Source: Legionella hackeliae (GTDB lineage: Bacteria; Pseudomonadota; Gammaproteobacteria; Legionellales; Legionellaceae). Taken from it: a DNA stretch of 64,000 nucleotides. The stretch is taken from the NCBI RefSeq assembly GCF_000953655.1, contig NZ_LN681225.1, positions 3,113,501-3,177,500 of the forward strand, in the 5' to 3' direction. Both the position numbers and the translations under genes were made by a program. Shown piece after piece: positions 51,935 through 60,955 of this stretch. Numbering within the stretch: the first letter of the stretch is position 1; every line of letters begins with the position of its first letter. The notes below the pieces were generated by a model that saw only the letters and a list, made by a program, of their open reading frames with translations, did no database searches and had not been told where the DNA came from.

Positions 51935-53878
51935 TCATTGGTTCGTGTTGCTTTTAAATTTTTTTGAATTATTTTTCACGTCCTCAACTTCAATTTCTCC
52001 TAAGCTTCTTTTTCTTGATGAACTTGAAGAAGCAGTTGACACTATCTCCATATTTCCTCCAAATAATGCGAATCGATTGCCTGAAGTGGTTGGAGCATTT
52101 GCAGATTTTAACGCAGTAAGCTCTTTTTGCAGTCTTTCATTTCTTGCTTTTTCTTCAGCAAATAGTTGCATGATCAAGTTAGACTCGCCCGCTTTCGTAA
52201 ATGCTTCAAGTGCCACGGTGAGAATTATATCGGTGCCATGAACAGGATGAAAAAATTCATAAGATTCCAGCTCTTTCTGATACCAATCCAGATTAATACT
52301 ATCGTCCAATTTCTTGGCTTGTACGAGTTCTAGTAACAAATGGCCTTTCAGTAATTGTGCGTCCTTATATTGGGGTGAAGAGGCAGGTACAGCTTTTATG
52401 TGTTCTAAAAAAGAAAACAGATGTTTTTGAAATAACACATTAAACTCGGTAAATGCTTCACCAAGTTTCTTTTTTTCAGCCAATAAAGAACGAGTACCCT
52501 TCAGCAAATCCTCTGCAAGACAAAGACGTATAATTGCTGTTTTCTCTGGCGAGTGAGCTTTGTAAATCTCAGAGAATAAGTCTTCACAATTGGGCTGTTG
52601 CAAATAATTATTAACTATAATCCTGAGTGTATTAAATTTCTTCAAACATACCAAGCGTTCAAATAAGGTATCATCATGGAAGGTCGCTGCATTTAAAAGA
52701 ATAGGTTGCTTACTCTCTTCAGCAAATTTATCCAATAGTTCCAAATCTAATAACAATGAGGCCAGTGAAACTCCTCTATAACGATGCTCTTCTGCTTGCG
52801 GCATTGCATTTAAATCAAGGGGGTCTTGTTGAGAATTTGCCAATCTCTGAAATAAATCTTTTGTGTCCTCGCGAGCTATCAACCATCCTAAGGTCATTCC
52901 CCGGTAGGGTCCGCCAGCAACGTTACAATTAAGATCGATATATTCTGTAGTATTTGAAATGAATGTCGCGAACAATTCATAGTCCATATCAAATGCTAGT
53001 TTCCAGGCAACATTTAATCCCTTATCCGGAGTATTAGCAGTTATACCCTTACTCAACGCAGGAACTTTCTTATATTTCTCAGACAATTGAATAAGAATGT
53101 CTCGTCTGTTCTTGATAAGTAATAACAAAGCCAAGGTTTGCCCTTCACTTGCCCACCCTTTGGCACTCGGAGCTGCATCTAAATCAATTTCTTCCTTGCT
53201 TTCTTCAGCCAATTGGACAAGTAGATCAAATTGCTCATAGGCAGCAAGCATATAAGCCAAGGTAATGTCTTTTAAACCAGAATTGGCCAAAACACGGTTA
53301 TTCAACGAGTCAGGTGATATTCCTTTTTTAATAAGTGACTCAATAATATCCCATTTACTATACAAGCAGAGCAAATAGAATGGTGTCGCCCCTTTTAAAC
53401 TACCACTCTCAATAATACGATTCATGGCAGAGGTTGTTGCCTTCTCCATTACTTTTTCATTGCCTGCTATACATGCATAATGGAAAGGAGAAAGACCTTC
53501 TGAAACTTCAGTAGATAACTCTGGACAAGAAAGTCCAAGGGCCGCATCAATATGCTCTCTACTCACATCTAACGCTTTATAGCGCTCATGAATTAGCAGC
53601 CAATTCAATAAATCATGGCGTCGCTCTAAATCTCTGCATTGACAAATATAATATAAAAGACCCGGATCGGTATCAGAATAAACAACGTCTATTCCTTGCT
53701 TATGAAACAAATAATCGACAATATCGAGATGTCCATACTGAGCAGCCAAAGCAATGGGGGTCGGAGAAGAGTCATTGCGATAATTAATATTCACTATGTT
53801 TGACTCAACAAGTGCTTGTACCCGGTTTAAATTGCCCGACCTGCAGCTCTCTAATAGACTTTCATTAAACAATGACAT
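51935..53878 (-). CDS. Ankyrin-repeat protein with a nuclear-type basic tail, effector candidate
   Basis: The 647-residue protein has ankyrin repeats in its first 190 residues (ALAAQYGHLDIVDYLFHKQG and SPFHYACIAGNEKVM are canonical). Residues about 195-425 hold six looser units of about 40 residues with the pattern LNAAP, then G-x-T/S-L-A, then a helix ending in LAEES-like text. A helical region and a short coiled coil (about 590-605) follow. The end is Ser-rich, then RKRSLGEIE and KNNSKKFK, which resembles a bipartite nuclear localisation signal. No signal peptide. A role as translocated host-binding protein is inference. Confidence 0.7.
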   Translation of the reverse strand: MSLFNESLLESCRSGNLNRVQALVESNIVNINYRNDSSPTPIALAAQYGHLDIVDYLFHKQGIDVVYSDTDPGLLYYICQCRDLERRHDLLNWLLIHERYKALDVSREHIDAALGLSCPELSTEVSEGLSPFHYACIAGNEKVMEKATTSAMNRIIESGSLKGATPFYLLCLYSKWDIIESLIKKGISPDSLNNRVLANSGLKDITLAYMLAAYEQFDLLVQLAEESKEEIDLDAAPSAKGWASEGQTLALLLLIKNRRDILIQLSEKYKKVPALSKGITANTPDKGLNVAWKLAFDMDYELFATFISNTTEYIDLNCNVAGGPYRGMTLGWLIAREDTKDLFQRLANSQQDPLDLNAMPQAEEHRYRGVSLASLLLDLELLDKFAEESKQPILLNAATFHDDTLFERLVCLKKFNTLRIIVNNYLQQPNCEDLFSEIYKAHSPEKTAIIRLCLAEDLLKGTRSLLAEKKKLGEAFTEFNVLFQKHLFSFLEHIKAVPASSPQYKDAQLLKGHLLLELVQAKKLDDSINLDWYQKELESYEFFHPVHGTDIILTVALEAFTKAGESNLIMQLFAEEKARNERLQKELTALKSANAPTTSGNRFALFGGNMEIVSTASSSSSRKRSLGEIEVEDVKNNSKKFKSNTNQ

Positions 53879-53928
53879 AGGGACCTCGAGATTTTATGTA
53901 TTGACAACATACACAACAGAGAGCAATT

Positions 53929-53972
53929 ATTATACACATTGATCTCTTATTGACATATGGGTAAGTTTACCC
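53929..53972 (-). promoter_or_regulatory. Putative promoter and palindromic operator of the ankyrin gene
   Basis: On the minus strand a TATAAT lies at 53934-53929, about 50 bases before the start codon. Some 24 bases further upstream is the palindrome GGGTAA-GT-TTACCC (53959-53972), located where a regulator could bind. No clear -35 is seen. Confidence 0.4.
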
Positions 53973-54074
53973 AGCCTTTGGAGTATTTTTTAATAGCGAA
54001 CTTGTTTCTACAAATTGCAGCATCCCTCATCCATTACTATACTTTTAATGATATTTATGACAGGACCATAACAC

Positions 54075-54473
54075 ATGGAAAAAAAACTAATCGAAGTGAC
54101 TCATGTTTATAACTATGACTATTTGGGCTTTACCAATTGTGTGACCCACAATGGGGTTATTTATATTACAGGGCAGGCAGGCATTGATGAACAAGGCAAT
54201 CTGGTTGGTCCTGGAATTAAAGAACAAGCCATTAAAACCTTTGAAAACATCCAAACTATTCTAAAAGCCGCCGGTGCTAGCTTGGCAGACATGTTGGCAA
54301 TGACATGTTTTATCGTTGATATTGAAAAAAATGGTCCTGATTTTTTTGCAGCAAGGGCAAAATTAATGCCTGTGAATTCATTTACAAGTGCTTCTATCGG
54401 GATTTCAAAATTAGCAATGCCAGGATTATTGGTTGAAGTTCAATGTACCGCCGCACTACCGGGAAAGCCCTAA
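54075..54473 (+). CDS. RidA/YjgF/UK114-family protein
   Basis: The 132-residue trimer-forming fold has the usual ITGQAG, VGPGIKEQ, TFENIQTILKAAGASL and LLVEVQC landmarks. In true RidA, which deaminates enamine/imine intermediates, an Arg follows Pro-Ala just before the last strand. Here that segment reads SFTSASIGI and the Arg is absent, so deaminase activity is doubtful and a Rid7-like or ligand-binding role is possible. It overlaps the convergent kinase gene by 18 bases. Confidence 0.85.
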   Translation: MEKKLIEVTHVYNYDYLGFTNCVTHNGVIYITGQAGIDEQGNLVGPGIKEQAIKTFENIQTILKAAGASLADMLAMTCFIVDIEKNGPDFFAARAKLMPVNSFTSASIGISKLAMPGLLVEVQCTAALPGKP

Positions 54474-55031
54474 ATAATCATTAATTGTCTGCACTTGAAG
54501 TGCCGTATCGAATAAACCATCAATAATCAAATCGGCACTTTCTTTTAAATTTTTATCACAAAACAATTTCCTGGAATAATGTAAATAAAAATCCAGTTCG
54601 GCAAGCAGCTCCTCTTTTGACTTCCCGTTTTGTTTAAAATCACGAATGGTCCGCCTTGCCAGAGAAACATCCAGTGGTAATTCAAGATGAATACAGGTAT
54701 CAATGAATTTACCTGTTTGCTGATGTAAATATCCTAGAGGGGCATCAAAAATAATATATCGGGTTGGTTTGAGTAGACTTTTTGACGCAGGATGTATAAC
54801 AATCTCTCCAGTTTTTAATGTCTGTAAAGTTTGGGCAAGTGTAGCGTAATCCCATTGTGCATAATTTTCACCCTCCTCATACCAACGGAGGTAGTCTTCT
54901 GGTGCTGTTGATGTCTCATCGAACTCATCCAAATGAAGACAAGTAGCCTTTAATTGCTTGGCCAAGGCCTTTGCTAACGTTGTTTTACCAGCACCAGAAA
55001 TACCACTAATGGCAAGAACATTCACTTTCAT
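54456..55031 (-). CDS. Small P-loop kinase (uridine kinase-like)
   Basis: This is a 191-residue nucleoside/nucleotide-kinase fold. Walker A is GISGAGKTTLAK (about residues 10-21), with HLDEFDE as the catalytic acidic segment (about 37-43) and ARRTIRDFKQNGKS as the lid. Substrate cannot be assigned; uridine kinase-like or pantothenate kinase-like enzymes are closest by eye. Its ATG directly abuts the stop-side of the POT transporter gene, which precedes it on the same strand, so both probably share a transcript. Confidence 0.75.
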   Translation of the reverse strand: MKVNVLAISGISGAGKTTLAKALAKQLKATCLHLDEFDETSTAPEDYLRWYEEGENYAQWDYATLAQTLQTLKTGEIVIHPASKSLLKPTRYIIFDAPLGYLHQQTGKFIDTCIHLELPLDVSLARRTIRDFKQNGKSKEELLAELDFYLHYSRKLFCDKNLKESADLIIDGLFDTALQVQTINDYLGLSR

Positions 55032-56486
55032 TTAGATATCAACACTTGGGTTTCTCTTGATATATCGGCTTAAATGAGTTGATGTCGCCAGCATTACCAC
55101 ACCAATTGATAAAGTAACTAAACCTATCCAGGCGAATACTTTGGTATAAATCATTAACGATTCAATCCCAGGCGTTATATTTTCAGGTAATGAAGTAAAC
55201 GACGCGACTGATGCTCCGATAAATCCTGCAATAGCAGAGGTCAAAAACCACATTCCCATTACAAAGCCTGCAATACCAGAGGGTACTAATTCAGCAACCA
55301 TCGCCACTCCAAGCGCTGAGACCAATAATTCACCGGTACTTTGAAAAAAATAGCTTGCTACTAGCCACCAAGATGAAACTATTCCGGCCTGATCGTGAAA
55401 GAATCGAGCAAAATAAAGCAATCCGAAACTTATTCCACAGCAAAACATGCCCACGGCAAATTTATAAGGTATTGGAAATGAAATCCCGCGCTGGTGAAGC
55501 TTGCTATATAACATCGCTAAAACAGGACTCATCGTTATGATCCAAATTGGATTTAAAGCTTGGAAACTTTGAGGATCAATAGGAATACCAAACATAATGG
55601 GCACCACATTATGTACGGCAAATAAATTCAAAGATGTCGGCATTTGCTGATAAAGCGTAAAAAAAACAATAGCTTCCAGCATCAAAATTAAAGCGACTAA
55701 CATTCTCATAAAAGACGCTTTATTTTCTTTGCGCATGTATAAAAAATACACGATAACAACAACAGCAGTAATGACCCAAACAAGGTTTTTAGCCAAAATC
55801 ACATGTTGCAACAGGTAGGCTGAAATAATTGTGACAACAATGATACCTGCTATCACTAACAACCATTGCCAAAATTTAATGGTTTTCCTGTCTGAAATCG
55901 TATTTACATGAGCTACATATTGTCGTTGAAACAGATAGTTAGCCAGCCCCAAAACAAGACCAATAAAGCTAATAAAGTAAGCATAGGAGTAGCCGTATCT
56001 GCTAGACAGTGCGGGGCCAACAAAGAGAGCTACCGTTGATCCTAAATTAATGGCCATATAATACAGCGTAAAACCACCATGAAGACGAGGATCATTTTCC
56101 TCATAGCATTTTGCCAGTAAACTTGAGGGATTGGCTTTGAATAAGCCATTACCGACGCATACCAAGCCTAACGCCAAAAAGACATGCGCTTTATCTGTAA
56201 TGGCCAGTGATAAATAACCAAGAGCAAGTGTTATCAAACCCAAAACAATGGTGCGCTTCGTTCCTAAAACATTATCGCCAAGATAGCCTCCTAAAGACAC
56301 CAAGCCATAAACTAAAGCAGAAAAAGCACCGAATGTGTAATAAGCAACCGTATCGCTATATCCCAGAAATCGAATGAAATATAAAGTTAAAATGCCTTGT
56401 ACAGTGTAGAAACCAAAGCGCTCCCAAATTTCCAACAAAAAAATCATATGAAAGGCACGAGGTTGTGCACGAAACAATGCGAGCAT
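55032..56486 (-). CDS. POT/PTR-family proton-coupled oligopeptide transporter
   Basis: This inner-membrane symporter has 484 residues and about 14 spans. The proton-coupling motif ExxERF is present as E19-I-W-E22-R23-F24, followed by GGYLGDNVLGTKRTIVLG (loop 2-3) and the FYMAINLGS-like FTLYYMAINLGS. It resembles DtpA/DtpB di- and tripeptide permeases; amino acids and peptides are the main carbon source of Legionella. It lies immediately upstream of the kinase gene. Confidence 0.9.
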   Translation of the reverse strand: MLALFRAQPRAFHMIFLLEIWERFGFYTVQGILTLYFIRFLGYSDTVAYYTFGAFSALVYGLVSLGGYLGDNVLGTKRTIVLGLITLALGYLSLAITDKAHVFLALGLVCVGNGLFKANPSSLLAKCYEENDPRLHGGFTLYYMAINLGSTVALFVGPALSSRYGYSYAYFISFIGLVLGLANYLFQRQYVAHVNTISDRKTIKFWQWLLVIAGIIVVTIISAYLLQHVILAKNLVWVITAVVVIVYFLYMRKENKASFMRMLVALILMLEAIVFFTLYQQMPTSLNLFAVHNVVPIMFGIPIDPQSFQALNPIWIITMSPVLAMLYSKLHQRGISFPIPYKFAVGMFCCGISFGLLYFARFFHDQAGIVSSWWLVASYFFQSTGELLVSALGVAMVAELVPSGIAGFVMGMWFLTSAIAGFIGASVASFTSLPENITPGIESLMIYTKVFAWIGLVTLSIGVVMLATSTHLSRYIKRNPSVDI

Positions 56487-56550
56487 TTTTTCCTAGTTTT
56501 TTAGATAAGGGATACAATCACGCTATAATACTTTAGTGCTAATTGCAATG

Positions 56551-58062
56551 CTAATGACTTGACGAAAAGTCTTTTGTTTTCTGGAGAGTAGAGGGTGGCG
56601 CAGTGTCATGTTCTTCGTGAAATAATCCCGGTACATGCTTGGCTGGCGTTAAATTTTTCACTTTAATTTGAGCAAGATCAATCCCTTTTTCCTGCAGTGC
56701 AGTCACTAGCGGCTCATGACTTATCAGCTGTTCTTTCTCTTTCGCAATCATTTCCATTTTCATTATTGCTTGTTGAAGCGGATGAATATAAGGTTGGATT
56801 GCTTCACGGCTTAACAACTCTCGCCATTCTTCTAAATTGAGTGGATGCTCTTGAGCAAATCGTGCTATCTCTTTCATGACCTGCAAAAATTCGGCTGAAC
56901 CTTCATGTTGAGCTGCAGCATGTAATTTATTCTCAAGATATTCTAATTGCTGAAGCAATGACACTTGTTCTTCCAGTGCATGCATAGCACCTTGTTCACT
57001 ATGAAGCTTCACCATTGCCACACCTGTTGACTCTAATTGCATTTTAGGAGAAAGCCCCTTTGTTGACTCTGTTGAGAAAGCGTCATCTTTTTTAAACAAC
57101 TTATTCATTAGCTTTTTACCCAAATCAATAAATAGGGGTGTTAAGATACGGGCAAGAATATAAGCTCCACCTAAGGCAGCCGTTGCAGCAACTATCCCCA
57201 ATCCAATGACAGGAAACGCCAAACTGATAGCTAAACCAATAATGACAAGAGACGATAAAGCAATAGCCATTGTTTTATCAATCAAGCTCACAACATTCAT
57301 CTTGGCAAGCTTTTGCGAAAGATGCGTTTGCTCGTCGTACAAGGGTTGCATTTCTTGAGCTAACGCCTGAAAGATTTTTTCAAGGCGCACAAATTCTGCT
57401 CTTAATTCCTCCAGTTTTTCTGGGTTGCCTTTTATTGTTTGTTGTAAATTTTTTGCCAGAGTTTGCAGCTCCTGGAGTTCATCTTCTTTATCTGCAATTT
57501 TTGTATTAATCGCCTGCAATGCTGCTTTAATGCGTTGATAATTTCTTAAATGTTTTGCCAGTAAAAATATACTAACCCCAAGACCAATAATGGCTGTCAC
57601 CATGGCAATAGGCGGAGCTGCTACAGGAACTGCCAATGCTGTAATAGTGAACGCTAACAGCACTGCTGAATATAGCCAACGCGCGTTTTTGTTAAGAGTA
57701 ATCGGCGGTTTTTGGCCAATTAAAATTGCAGCAAGATAAATTAATGGAATACGAAAAAAATCGACTAAAGCGAGGCCTAAATTTGCCCATTGGAAGCCTT
57801 GGCTAGCTGCCAGAGCACTTTGAACAGCCTGTCCCTGAATGACAGCCAATTTGCTTAAGGTGTTACCGGTGTTATCAATACTATGAAGAAAATTAGTAAA
57901 GAGAGGAAGTTTTTTTAACAGTATCAAGATAATTGTCTTGTCAGATAACCGACGACCAACAAAATGTATTTCCTGAATCTCCTGCAGTTTTTTTAAAATT
58001 TCTTCTGCAGGCATTAGCTTTTCCTCTTGCGGCTGGAGGAGTTTTTTACCTTCATCGCCCAT
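56551..58062 (-). CDS. Membrane/coiled-coil protein, effector candidate
   Basis: This is an unrecognised 503-residue protein. Hydrophobic segments occur at about 90-115, 125-170 and 260-305, with coiled coils between (about 175-250) and after (about 355-470). The N-terminus is Lys/Glu/Leu-rich and lacks a signal peptide; the tail has an EEHD acidic patch and SSS, reminiscent of Dot/Icm C-termini. The architecture parallels the protein at 50338-51753 without obvious sequence identity. Function unknown. Confidence 0.55.
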   Translation of the reverse strand: MGDEGKKLLQPQEEKLMPAEEILKKLQEIQEIHFVGRRLSDKTIILILLKKLPLFTNFLHSIDNTGNTLSKLAVIQGQAVQSALAASQGFQWANLGLALVDFFRIPLIYLAAILIGQKPPITLNKNARWLYSAVLLAFTITALAVPVAAPPIAMVTAIIGLGVSIFLLAKHLRNYQRIKAALQAINTKIADKEDELQELQTLAKNLQQTIKGNPEKLEELRAEFVRLEKIFQALAQEMQPLYDEQTHLSQKLAKMNVVSLIDKTMAIALSSLVIIGLAISLAFPVIGLGIVAATAALGGAYILARILTPLFIDLGKKLMNKLFKKDDAFSTESTKGLSPKMQLESTGVAMVKLHSEQGAMHALEEQVSLLQQLEYLENKLHAAAQHEGSAEFLQVMKEIARFAQEHPLNLEEWRELLSREAIQPYIHPLQQAIMKMEMIAKEKEQLISHEPLVTALQEKGIDLAQIKVKNLTPAKHVPGLFHEEHDTAPPSTLQKTKDFSSSH

Positions 58063-58188
58063 AGTCGTTTCACCTGCTGCTATTTCTTCTACTATATCAA
58101 TTGATCATTAGCAGAAAATTAAATCTAGTCAATGATTAACCAATTTTATTAAATAATTCTAATTTTTGAGTGTCTCTATCTCTTCCTC

Positions 58189-58218
58189 TTGCAAGAAGCC
58201 ACTATAGTCAACTATATT
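58189..58218 (+). promoter_or_regulatory. Possible promoter of the patatin gene
   Basis: TTGCAA (58189-58194) and TATATT (58213-58218) are separated by 18 bases and lie about 28 bases before the ATG. They are the same hexamers and spacing as the lbtA promoter, but without a Fur box. Confidence 0.4.
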
Positions 58219-58246
58219 TTTATATCTTTAAAAAAAATAAGTAGTT

Positions 58247-59362
58247 ATGACAAAAAGAGGCCTTTACCTGGCTGGAGGAGGAGCCCGCGGTGCTTATCAA
58301 GCCGGGGTATTGAAAGCCATTAATGATATTTTACAGGTTAAACCATTACCTTTTCATATGATTAGCGGTGTTAGTGTAGGCAGTATTAATGCAGCAGTAC
58401 TTGCTGAAAATGCCCATGACTTTCCTACTGGCGTTGAAAAGCTTGAATCAATGTGGGCAGATATATCCTGTAATCGTATCTTTAACGCCAGTAATTATGA
58501 ATTAAGTAAATCTGTTTTACGAAATTTGAGCCATCTAATTATTAAGCAACGTCAAACCGGTCATTTGCTTGACACCAGTCCTTTAAAGGAGTTTGTGCTT
58601 GATAATATCGATTTTGATTTAATTCGGATTAATATTGCCAGTAATCACTTGGAAGTCATGGAGGTGATTAGCCAATGTTATGAAACTCAACAAACTATTT
58701 CATTCTATCAACATTACGATGCACCTGATTTTGTAGATTGGCATTATCCTCGCCATGTGAGCCAGCGCACCACATTAACCATGGAACATATCCTTGCCTC
58801 AAGTGCCTTGCCTCTTTTTTTCCCAACAGTGCGTCTTAATGGTTTTCATTATGGGGATGGCAGTATGGGATTGGTTGCTCCGTTGAGAGGAGCCATTCGT
58901 TTTCAAGTCGAAAAAATATTAATTTTGGGCACGCGACAATTACCCGTATTTACCAATCCAGAGCAGCTAAAAAATGGCAGTATAGGTTTTGCACGTATTT
59001 TAGGCGGTATGTTAAACGGTATATTCCTCGATAATCTTGATCGCGACATTGAAATGGTCAATCGCATGAATGATATTGCGCGACTTTTATCTATGTGGAA
59101 AAAACGCCACTCTCCCTGGCGCCCAATTGAAACACTGCATTTAAGACCTAGTATGGACGTGTCGCAAATCGCTCAATCTCAATACAATAATATGCCTACA
59201 TTATTACGCTTTTTATTAAATGTATTGGGTGCCAAGGATCATTCAGGAGATTTATTAAGTTTCTTACTCTTTGAAAAAGAATTTACTCGAGAATTAATCG
59301 ATCTTGGCTATCAGGATACGCTTTCTGTCGCACCAGATGTCATAAAATTCTTTGCCAATTAA
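58247..59362 (+). CDS. Patatin-like phospholipase
   Basis: This 371-residue acyl hydrolase has the complete patatin set: oxyanion loop GGGARGAYQAG near residue 10, nucleophile S43 in GVSVGS, and the dyad Asp D204 in YGDGSMG. Such enzymes cleave phospholipid acyl chains (phospholipase A). Legionella has a large family of patatins, several of them translocated or secreted. There is no N-terminal signal peptide here. It ends 12 bases from the convergent aroE stop. Confidence 0.9.
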   Translation: MTKRGLYLAGGGARGAYQAGVLKAINDILQVKPLPFHMISGVSVGSINAAVLAENAHDFPTGVEKLESMWADISCNRIFNASNYELSKSVLRNLSHLIIKQRQTGHLLDTSPLKEFVLDNIDFDLIRINIASNHLEVMEVISQCYETQQTISFYQHYDAPDFVDWHYPRHVSQRTTLTMEHILASSALPLFFPTVRLNGFHYGDGSMGLVAPLRGAIRFQVEKILILGTRQLPVFTNPEQLKNGSIGFARILGGMLNGIFLDNLDRDIEMVNRMNDIARLLSMWKKRHSPWRPIETLHLRPSMDVSQIAQSQYNNMPTLLRFLLNVLGAKDHSGDLLSFLLFEKEFTRELIDLGYQDTLSVAPDVIKFFAN

Positions 59363-59374
59363 GGCTTAGGCGCA

Positions 59375-60172
59375 TTATGACGAACGCAATTGAGCCAATA
59401 CGACATTAGTATTTACTCGTATTCCATGCCAGATAAAAAAGGATTCGGCAGCTTGCTCAACTAGCATGCCGAGTCCATCACTGCTTTTACAATGATGTGC
59501 CGATGCCCATTTTACAAAAGCCGTAGGTTCCTTGGCATTATAAGCCAAGTCATAGCAATAGGTGGTTGACTTTAAGAGCCCTAAAGGCAACTGGATAGTT
59601 TCTTTTTCCAAACTTGCAGAAGTCGCATTAATAATCAAATCAAACTGTCCTTTTAATTCCATTAAGCTACAACAATCAATAGCTTGAAATTCATTTTGCA
59701 GAGCAAGTGCTTTTTCTACAGTACGATTTGCCAACGTTAACTCACTAATACCACTATCTAACAAAGGACCGAGGATACCCCGTGCTGCTCCGCCCGCGCC
59801 TAGGATAAGGATTTGTTTGTTGGTTAAGTCCATGTAACGTGTTAAATCGCGTATCAAGCCGATACCATCAGTATTATCAGCATGAAGCAATCCATTTTGC
59901 ATCCATAAAGTATTTGCCGCCTTTGCTTGCAAACAACGCGCTGTTTTTACTTCAGCCATAGCAAAAGAACGCTCTTTAAAAGGTAAGGTAATATTTAACC
60001 CCTTGCCTCCTCGCGCAAAAAAATCGGATACTTGTTTTTCAAAGCTATCTTCATCAATGAGCATTTTTTCATAAACAAGGGATTGCTCAGTTTGCTTTGC
60101 AAACTGTTGATGAATAAATGGAGACAAGCTATGGGCTATAGGATTTCCCATCACAGCAAAAAGATTCTGCAT
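59375..60172 (-). CDS. aroE: Shikimate dehydrogenase (NADP+)
   Basis: It reduces 3-dehydroshikimate to shikimate in aromatic amino-acid synthesis. The 265-residue protein has the substrate-site GNPIAHSLSP, catalytic K66 in NITLPFK and D102 in ADNTDGIG, the dinucleotide loop ILGAGGAARGILG and NRTVEKA, which suits NADP. Its 5' end overlaps the start of the divergent secreted-protein gene by 42 bases. Confidence 0.95.
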   Translation of the reverse strand: MQNLFAVMGNPIAHSLSPFIHQQFAKQTEQSLVYEKMLIDEDSFEKQVSDFFARGGKGLNITLPFKERSFAMAEVKTARCLQAKAANTLWMQNGLLHADNTDGIGLIRDLTRYMDLTNKQILILGAGGAARGILGPLLDSGISELTLANRTVEKALALQNEFQAIDCCSLMELKGQFDLIINATSASLEKETIQLPLGLLKSTTYCYDLAYNAKEPTAFVKWASAHHCKSSDGLGMLVEQAAESFFIWHGIRVNTNVVLAQLRSS

Positions 60173-60898
60173 ACGACTCTCTTTTTTAATTTATATTTAA
60201 GCCTGCTTTTATGGAGTTCTGCGCAAATTTTTGCAGCACAAACACACTCTGAATCGGTCAATATCTATTTAAAATTTGCCCCTGATAACGCAGCGCTAGA
60301 GCTTATTCAAAAATTTAATGCCTACCTTTGTGAAAAGAATATTTTTTCACAATACCGTTTTACTCCTTTTTTGGCCAAACATCCCGTGCACGTTACCTTG
60401 TATTTAACCAATTATGATTCCCGCTATGTAACACGTCTTCGTCAGCAAATTCAAGATATCGCCAGGAAAACCAAGCCGGTCAGGATGCAAACCAAAACTA
60501 TTGAAATGAGCTCCGGGATGTACACCATGTTGTTTATCGCCAACAACAAACATTTGCAAGAACTTAGTAATCAAGTCGTCCTTCATTTAATGAAGTATCG
60601 AGATAAACGCACACCACTTCCATCCTGGGTGCACGATAACGATAAAAAATTATCTTTTTTACGGTTTGGCAGTCCGAATGTTTTTGAAAATTTTTCACCT
60701 CATATGTCTATATTTGCCGTCAATCATTTAACAACAACTGATATGACAAGATTGCGTACATCATTAACTCCTTTAATTAATAATTTTAATAAATCGCAGC
60801 AACGCGTTACTATTCGAGCTATTGCTATCGGGATTGGTTTAGCGGATGCACAAGGGCAAATTGTTAAAGAATTATATAGTTTTCCTTTGGATGGATAG
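60131..60898 (+). CDS. Secreted 2H-phosphoesterase-like protein
   Basis: The 255-residue product begins with a signal peptide (hydrophobic run ending QIFAAQ). The mature part has two HxTx/HxSx motifs about 104 residues apart, HVTLYL (H87) and HMSIFA (H191), the hallmark of the 2H phosphoesterase/LigT-like fold, which acts on 2'-5' or cyclic phosphodiester bonds. Spacing and alternating strands fit. The open frame reaches back to 60032 inside aroE; ATG 60131 has GGAG 8 bases upstream. The start still lies within the opposite-strand aroE gene, so the two promoters must lie in each other's coding region. Substrate unknown. Confidence 0.65.
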   Translation: MGYRISHHSKKILHTTLFFNLYLSLLLWSSAQIFAAQTHSESVNIYLKFAPDNAALELIQKFNAYLCEKNIFSQYRFTPFLAKHPVHVTLYLTNYDSRYVTRLRQQIQDIARKTKPVRMQTKTIEMSSGMYTMLFIANNKHLQELSNQVVLHLMKYRDKRTPLPSWVHDNDKKLSFLRFGSPNVFENFSPHMSIFAVNHLTTTDMTRLRTSLTPLINNFNKSQQRVTIRAIAIGIGLADAQGQIVKELYSFPLDG

Positions 60899-60955
60899 TT
60901 TTTGTTTCGCAATGTAATCTTTAAAATAAATAATTAAGAACATCTCAAAACGAGT

